Source: Bacteroidaceae bacterium (GTDB lineage: Bacteria; Bacteroidota; Bacteroidia; Bacteroidales; Bacteroidaceae). Taken from it: a stretch of DNA of 8,441 bases. Below are positions 4,638-8,441 of this stretch, in pieces (positions within the stretch are counted from its first letter, which is position 1; the number at the start of each line of letters is the position of its first letter). Made by a program: the position numbers and the translations under genes. The stretch is taken from NCBI GenBank assembly GCA_023227685.1, contig JALNVG010000098.1, positions 1 through 8,441 of the forward strand. The letters run 5' to 3'. The notes below the pieces were generated by a model. The model was not told the origin of the DNA. It did no database searches and saw nothing but the letters and a program-made list of their open reading frames with translations.

Positions 4638-7193
4638 TTATTTCTTCGTTGGCTTAATTGGCTCGATTTTCAATACATTTTCCTCTTTGTTTAAAGTTAC
4701 CTGAATCGTATCACCTTCTTTGACTTCGGAAGAAATAATTAAAGTGGAAATACCATCTTCCAAATAAGTTTGAATAGCACGCTTTAATGGCCGGGCTCCA
4801 AACTGTACATCGTAACCTTTCTTTGCGATAAATTTTTTAGAATCTTCATCTACAATCAATTTATAGCCAAGTCCTTCTATACGCTCATAAACACCTTCCA
4901 ATTCAAGATCGACAATCTTTAGAATCGCATCTTCAGTTAATTGGTCAAATGTTATAATCTCATCCACACGATTCAAGAACTCAGGAGAAAAAGTTTTGTT
5001 GAGTGCCTTCATTATAACACTTCGCGAGAATTCTTTTCTCCCGCGCTCCTCTACAATAAAGCCAACACCTTGCCCAAAATCTTTTAATTGACGAGTTCCA
5101 ATATTCGACGTCATAATAATAATGGTATTCTTGAAATCTACAATTCTGCCATTACTGTCAGTCAAACGGCCATCATCCATCACTTGTAGCAAAATATTAA
5201 ATACATCCTGATTGGCTTTCTCTATTTCATCTAAGAGCACAATGGAATATGGTTTGCGACGAACTTTTTCTGTTAGTTGTCCACCTTCTTCGTAGCCAAC
5301 ATAACCCGGAGGTGCTCCTACGAGACGTGATACAGAATATTTTTCCATATATTCACTCATATCAATTCGAATAAGTGCATCACTGGAACCGAACATATAT
5401 TGGGCTAATTTTTTGGCCAGATAAGTTTTTCCTACACCTGTAGGGCCCAGAAACATAAATGATCCAATAGGTCTATTCGGATCTTTCAAACCGATACGGC
5501 TACGGATAATCGCCTTAACTAGCTTATCTATAGCATCATCTTGCGCAATAACTTTTGATTGAAGATCTGATTTCATCTTAGATAATCTTACACCTTCGGC
5601 CTGAGCAATGCGTTGAACAGGAATTCCCGACATCATCGAAACTACATCTGCAATATCGTTTTCATCAACAGTCTGACGATTCTCTTTCAGTGATGCTTCC
5701 CAATTAACTTTCATATCTTCTAATACAGAAGACTGCTCTTTTTCTTTATCCCGATAGCTTGCTGCCAATTCGAAATTTTGAGACTTTACAGCCTCTGTCT
5801 TCTGCTTTTGTGTTTCTTCTATAAGCTTTTCTTGCACCTCAATATCCTTGGGCACGCTGATATTATCCAAATGTACGCGAGAACCTGCTTCATCTAATGC
5901 ATCAATCGCCTTATCCGGAAAATTATGATCAGTAATAAAACGATCGGTAAGCTTAACACATGCCTCAAGTGCTGCATCGGAATAATTCACGTTATGATGA
6001 TCTTCATATTTGTCTTTGATATTGCGCAAAATTTGAAGCGTTTCTTCCGCATTGGTAGGATCTACTAATACTTTTTGGAAACGACGCTCAAGTGCACCAT
6101 CTTTTTCTATATTCTCACGATACTCCTTAAGAGTTGTTGCACCGATACATTGTATTTCACCTCTTGCTAATGCTGGCTTTAAAATATTAGCAGCATCCAT
6201 TGAACCTTGAGCAGAACCGGCACCGACAATTGTATGTATCTCATCAATAAATAAGATTACATTAGGGTTCCGTTTCACCTCAGTAATCATTGTACGGATA
6301 CGCTCCTCAAACTGTCCACGATATTTAGTCCCTGCTACTACAGCAGGCATATCAAGAGCAACAACTCGTTTGTCAAACAAAATGCGAGAAACTTTCTTCT
6401 GTATAATTCTTAGAGCAAGTCCTTCAACTATAGCCGATTTGCCAACTCCGGGTTCACCAATAAGGATTGGATTATTTTTCTTTCGGCGACTAAGAATCTG
6501 TGCCAACCGTTTAATCTCTTTTTCACGACCTACAACAGGATCAAGCTCACCTTTTATGGCAGCTTTTGTTATATCCGTTCCAAAATTATCAAGAAATGGT
6601 GTATCATTTGTTGTTTTCCCATAAGCAACTTGAGACTGGCGATTACCTTGACTCTTTCCTTCCACATATAATGGATTAGAATCGTCGTCGTCGTCATCGT
6701 CGTCATCATCATCATTTTCGTCATCTTCGGTAAAACTCATTCCGAAGTCTTCACTTTCTTTATATATTAATTGATCCATTACATCAGAATAATAGACATC
6801 ATTTAATTCAAGAATTGTGGCAGCCTCATTATGATCTTCTTTCAAAATAGCGAGCAACACATGCTCTGTGTCGACTACTTTCGTTTTCATACGATGTGCT
6901 TCATAAGCACCCAATTTTAATATCCTCTCTGTAACATCAGACATAGGAATGATGGCATCCGGAGCTAGGTGCTCATTTGTACCGCTCTGTATTAAATCCT
7001 TCTCTATTTGAGATTTCATCTTAGCAAAATTTACGTCAAGCAAATGTAATGCTTCAACTGCACGACCTTCACCGTCACGAAGTATTCCTAAAAGCAAATG
7101 CCCGGGACTTATATATGAATTCCTTAGGCGATTAGCTTCTTCTTTACTATAGATAATTATATCTGAAACTCTTTGTGAAAATTGGTTATCCAT
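4638..7193 (-). CDS. clpC: ClpC-type AAA+ unfoldase (Hsp100), ClpP partner
   Basis: It unfolds proteins with ATP and feeds them to the ClpP protease. Domains in order: double Clp-N repeat (1-145), acidic linker with eleven consecutive Asp (161-171), AAA1 with Walker A GEPGVGKS (246-253), Walker B ending D317-E318 and an ERR arginine-finger segment at 369-371, a coiled-coil M-domain (about 448-505) with F474 in QNFELAASYRD, and AAA2 with Walker A GPTGVGKT (583-590), Walker B D655-E656, pore loop GYVGYEEGG, a VGF tripeptide (710-712, ClpP-docking loop) and sensor-2 GAR (799-801). Spacing matches B. subtilis ClpC with a constant offset of 38 (K252/K214, E318/E280, F474/F436, E656/E618), so all extra length lies before AAA1. 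In the first N-repeat the Glu of GTEH (B. subtilis E32) is Gly (SPGH); the second keeps it (E110). GAAAGG stands 6 bases before the ATG, an unusually good Shine-Dalgarno sequence for this phylum. The M-domain separates ClpC from ClpA and ClpB. Confidence 0.97.
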   Translation of the reverse strand: MDNQFSQRVSDIIIYSKEEANRLRNSYISPGHLLLGILRDGEGRAVEALHLLDVNFAKMKSQIEKDLIQSGTNEHLAPDAIIPMSDVTERILKLGAYEAHRMKTKVVDTEHVLLAILKEDHNEAATILELNDVYYSDVMDQLIYKESEDFGMSFTEDDENDDDDDDDDDDDSNPLYVEGKSQGNRQSQVAYGKTTNDTPFLDNFGTDITKAAIKGELDPVVGREKEIKRLAQILSRRKKNNPILIGEPGVGKSAIVEGLALRIIQKKVSRILFDKRVVALDMPAVVAGTKYRGQFEERIRTMITEVKRNPNVILFIDEIHTIVGAGSAQGSMDAANILKPALARGEIQCIGATTLKEYRENIEKDGALERRFQKVLVDPTNAEETLQILRNIKDKYEDHHNVNYSDAALEACVKLTDRFITDHNFPDKAIDALDEAGSRVHLDNISVPKDIEVQEKLIEETQKQKTEAVKSQNFELAASYRDKEKEQSSVLEDMKVNWEASLKENRQTVDENDIADVVSMMSGIPVQRIAQAEGVRLSKMKSDLQSKVIAQDDAIDKLVKAIIRSRIGLKDPNRPIGSFMFLGPTGVGKTYLAKKLAQYMFGSSDALIRIDMSEYMEKYSVSRLVGAPPGYVGYEEGGQLTEKVRRKPYSIVLLDEIEKANQDVFNILLQVMDDGRLTDSNGRIVDFKNTIIIMTSNIGTRQLKDFGQGVGFIVEERGRKEFSRSVIMKALNKTFSPEFLNRVDEIITFDQLTEDAILKIVDLELEGVYERIEGLGYKLIVDEDSKKFIAKKGYDVQFGARPLKRAIQTYLEDGISTLIISSEVKEGDTIQVTLNKEENVLKIEPIKPTKK

Positions 7194-7225
7194 ACAATAC
7201 CTTTCTTATATATAGTTTATCATCT

Positions 7226-7235
7226 TGCAAATATA
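7226..7235 (-). promoter_or_regulatory. candidate clpC promoter, Bacteroidetes -7 element
   Basis: The minus strand reads TATATTTGCA, a full match to TAnnTTTG with the common CA extension, 32 bases upstream of the clpC ATG. No TTTG is found at the expected -33 position; the region there reads AGGG. Transcription would begin about 25 bases before the gene. No CIRCE-like or other heat-shock operator repeat is visible around it. Confidence 0.55.
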
Positions 7236-7396
7236 GGGTATAATTTAGATTTAGCCCTCTTTTTTACACTTTTTATCAAACACAAATACCATGCCATAAT
7301 ATATCTTAAATAAAAGTTGATTAAAAACAAACAGTAGAAGTGATTGTAAATATGTAGAAACAATACAACAGCAAAGAAAGTTTTTCAATAAAAGCT

Positions 7397-7426
7397 TTTG
7401 TATGTAGTGAAAAAGTAGTAATTTAG
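7397..7426 (+). promoter_or_regulatory. possible gyrA promoter (weak match)
   Basis: TTTG at 7397-7400 and TAATTTAG at 7419-7426 (one mismatch to TAnnTTTG) are separated by 18 bases, slightly short of the usual 19-21. It would give a leader of roughly 40 bases. No better match lies between clpC and gyrA on this strand, so this is the best candidate and not a confident call. Confidence 0.3.
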
Positions 7427-7427
7427 C

Positions 7428-7446
7428 ATGGTTTTTCATAAACCAT
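7428..7446 (+). promoter_or_regulatory. inverted repeat in the gyrA leader
   Basis: A perfect 7-bp inverted repeat, ATGGTTT and AAACCAT, has a 5-base spacer and begins 2 bases after the possible -7 element, ending 26 bases before the gyrA start. It could be an operator or a leader hairpin. It has no following T-tract, so it is not an intrinsic terminator. Function is unknown. Confidence 0.35.
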
Positions 7447-7472
7447 ACAATTAATGATAAATTATAAACTTT

Positions 7473-8441
7473 ATGCTTGAACAAGACAAAATTATAAAGG
7501 TAAACATTGAGGAGGAAATGAAGTCATCGTATATTGACTACTCTATGTCAGTCATCGTATCGCGTGCCCTTCCCGACGTAAGAGATGGTTTTAAACCTGT
7601 CCATCGAAGAATTTTATTTGGAATGATGGAACTAGGAAACACCTCTGACAAACCTTATAAGAAATCAGCCAGAATAGTAGGAGAGGTACTTGGTAAATAT
7701 CACCCTCACGGCGATTCATCAGTTTATTATGCCATGGTACGTATGGCTCAAAAATGGGCTATGAGATACCCATTGGTCGATGGACAAGGGAATTTCGGTT
7801 CAGTTGATGGAGATAGTCCGGCAGCTATGCGTTATACCGAAGCTCGTTTGAACAAAATGGGTGAGGCAATGATGGAAGATCTTTACAAAGATACAGTCGA
7901 CTTCGATATGAACTTCGATAACACATTGCCTGAACCTAAGGTTATGCCAACACGTATACCTAATTTATTAGTAAACGGCTCATCAGGTATTGCCGTAGGT
8001 ATGGCAACTAATATGCCGACCCACAATCTTGTCGAAGTCATCAATGCATGCGAATCATATCTCGATAATCCTGACATCACAATAGAAGAATTGATGCAAT
8101 ATGTCAAAGCTCCTGATTTTCCTACATGTGGATATATTTACGGCATGAGCGGCGTTCGTGAAGCCTATTTAACAGGACATGGCCGAGTTGTTATTAGAGG
8201 TAGGGCCGAAATTGAAACGGGTGGTACACACGATAAAATCATCATTAGCGAAATTCCATATAATGTCAATAAGGCAGAACTGATAAAGACCATAGCCGAC
8301 TTGGTTACGGACAAAAGGCTGGACGGCATTTCAAATATTAATGATGAATCGGATCGTCAAGGTATGCGCATCGTTGTTGACATCAAACGTGACGCAAATG
8401 CCAATGTCGTTCTAAATAAGCTCTATAAGATGACTGCTTTA
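7473..8441 (+). CDS. gyrA: DNA gyrase subunit A, N-terminal part (3' end outside window)
   Basis: GyrA is the breakage-reunion subunit of the A2B2 gyrase, which introduces negative supercoils with ATP. The frame is open from ATG 7473 to the last base, 323 residues ending mid-gene. The product begins MLEQDKIIKVNIEEEMKSSY. It carries the winged-helix DNA-binding region, R120-Y121 in AAMRYTEARL (catalytic tyrosine, E. coli Y122), and conserved blocks YIDYSMSVIVSRALPD, VDGQGNFGS and IPNLLVNGSSGIAVGMATN. In the quinolone-determining region the sequence is HPHGDSSVYYAMV: S82 matches E. coli S83 (wild-type Ser), but Y86 stands where E. coli has D87. Gyrase, not topoisomerase IV, is supported by close similarity to Bacteroides GyrA as I remember it, but the C-terminal GyrA-box that would settle it lies outside. 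It diverges from clpC across 279 bases and has no Shine-Dalgarno sequence. Confidence 0.95.
   Translation, partial: MLEQDKIIKVNIEEEMKSSYIDYSMSVIVSRALPDVRDGFKPVHRRILFGMMELGNTSDKPYKKSARIVGEVLGKYHPHGDSSVYYAMVRMAQKWAMRYPLVDGQGNFGSVDGDSPAAMRYTEARLNKMGEAMMEDLYKDTVDFDMNFDNTLPEPKVMPTRIPNLLVNGSSGIAVGMATNMPTHNLVEVINACESYLDNPDITIEELMQYVKAPDFPTCGYIYGMSGVREAYLTGHGRVVIRGRAEIETGGTHDKIIISEIPYNVNKAELIKTIADLVTDKRLDGISNINDESDRQGMRIVVDIKRDANANVVLNKLYKMTAL

Noticed and set aside
6370..6624. plus-strand ORF inside clpC, and similar ORFs antisense to ligA, dapA, htpG and gyrA
   Set aside because: They lie wholly inside well-identified genes in other frames and show no family motifs.
6681..6713. GTC/ATC trinucleotide run as a phase-variable microsatellite
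   Set aside because: It is in frame, mixes two codons without a pure repeat unit, and copy changes would not shift the reading frame.
7251..7484. 77-codon minus-strand ORF upstream of clpC
   Set aside because: It is AT-rich, with a Leu/Phe/Lys-heavy composition typical of chance translation, overlaps the gyrA start and covers the clpC promoter region, with no recognisable start signal.
1..8441. CRISPR array, insertion sequence, prophage or defence island
   Set aside because: The only repeat is the tRNA duplication, there is no transposase or integrase, and all coding regions are conserved housekeeping genes. Although tRNA genes can be attachment sites, no att-like partial tRNA repeat is seen.

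Overview
The window is a chromosomal housekeeping segment from a member of the Bacteroidota, most likely order Bacteroidales (Bacteroidaceae or a near relative). Four things point there: the proteins resemble Bacteroides-type LigA, DapA, HtpG, ClpC and GyrA as I remember them; promoters fit the Bacteroidetes TTTG / TAnnTTTG pattern instead of TTGACA/TATAAT; most starts lack a Shine-Dalgarno sequence and sit behind A/T-rich leaders; and the tRNA genes do not encode CCA. The DNA is AT-rich throughout, with no obvious compositional break, integrase, insertion sequence or CRISPR array.

Layout. 1-1098 (+) is the 3' half of ligA, NAD-dependent DNA ligase, cut by the left edge. 1157-2050 (+) is dapA, first committed step of lysine/diaminopimelate synthesis, with its own candidate promoter. 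A 19-bp perfect hairpin at 2075-2118 appears to stop dapA from the left and the tRNA unit from the right. 2125-2198 and 2228-2301 (-) are two near-identical tRNA-Arg(ACG) genes driven by a very clear promoter at 2322-2352. Then, all on the minus strand: the htpG terminator (2403-2436), htpG (Hsp90 chaperone; true start 4521), the clpC terminator (4569-4602), and clpC (Hsp100 AAA+ unfoldase; 4638-7193) with its promoter near 7226-7235. A 279-bp divergent intergenic region follows, and then gyrA (DNA gyrase subunit A, + strand), which starts at 7473 and runs off the right edge.

Functionally, ligA and gyrA serve DNA replication and topology, dapA serves cell-wall and lysine precursors, and clpC with htpG forms a protein quality-control pair on one strand. 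I do not see an undescribed multi-gene system. The points worth a second look are small: a G-C to A-U swap in two tertiary pairs of the tRNA-Arg core, family-specific acidic or charged insertions in ClpC and HtpG, altered regulatory-site residues in DapA and the ClpC N-domain, a Tyr at the quinolone-relevant Asp87-equivalent of GyrA, and a strong terminator with no recognisable promoter between clpC and htpG.
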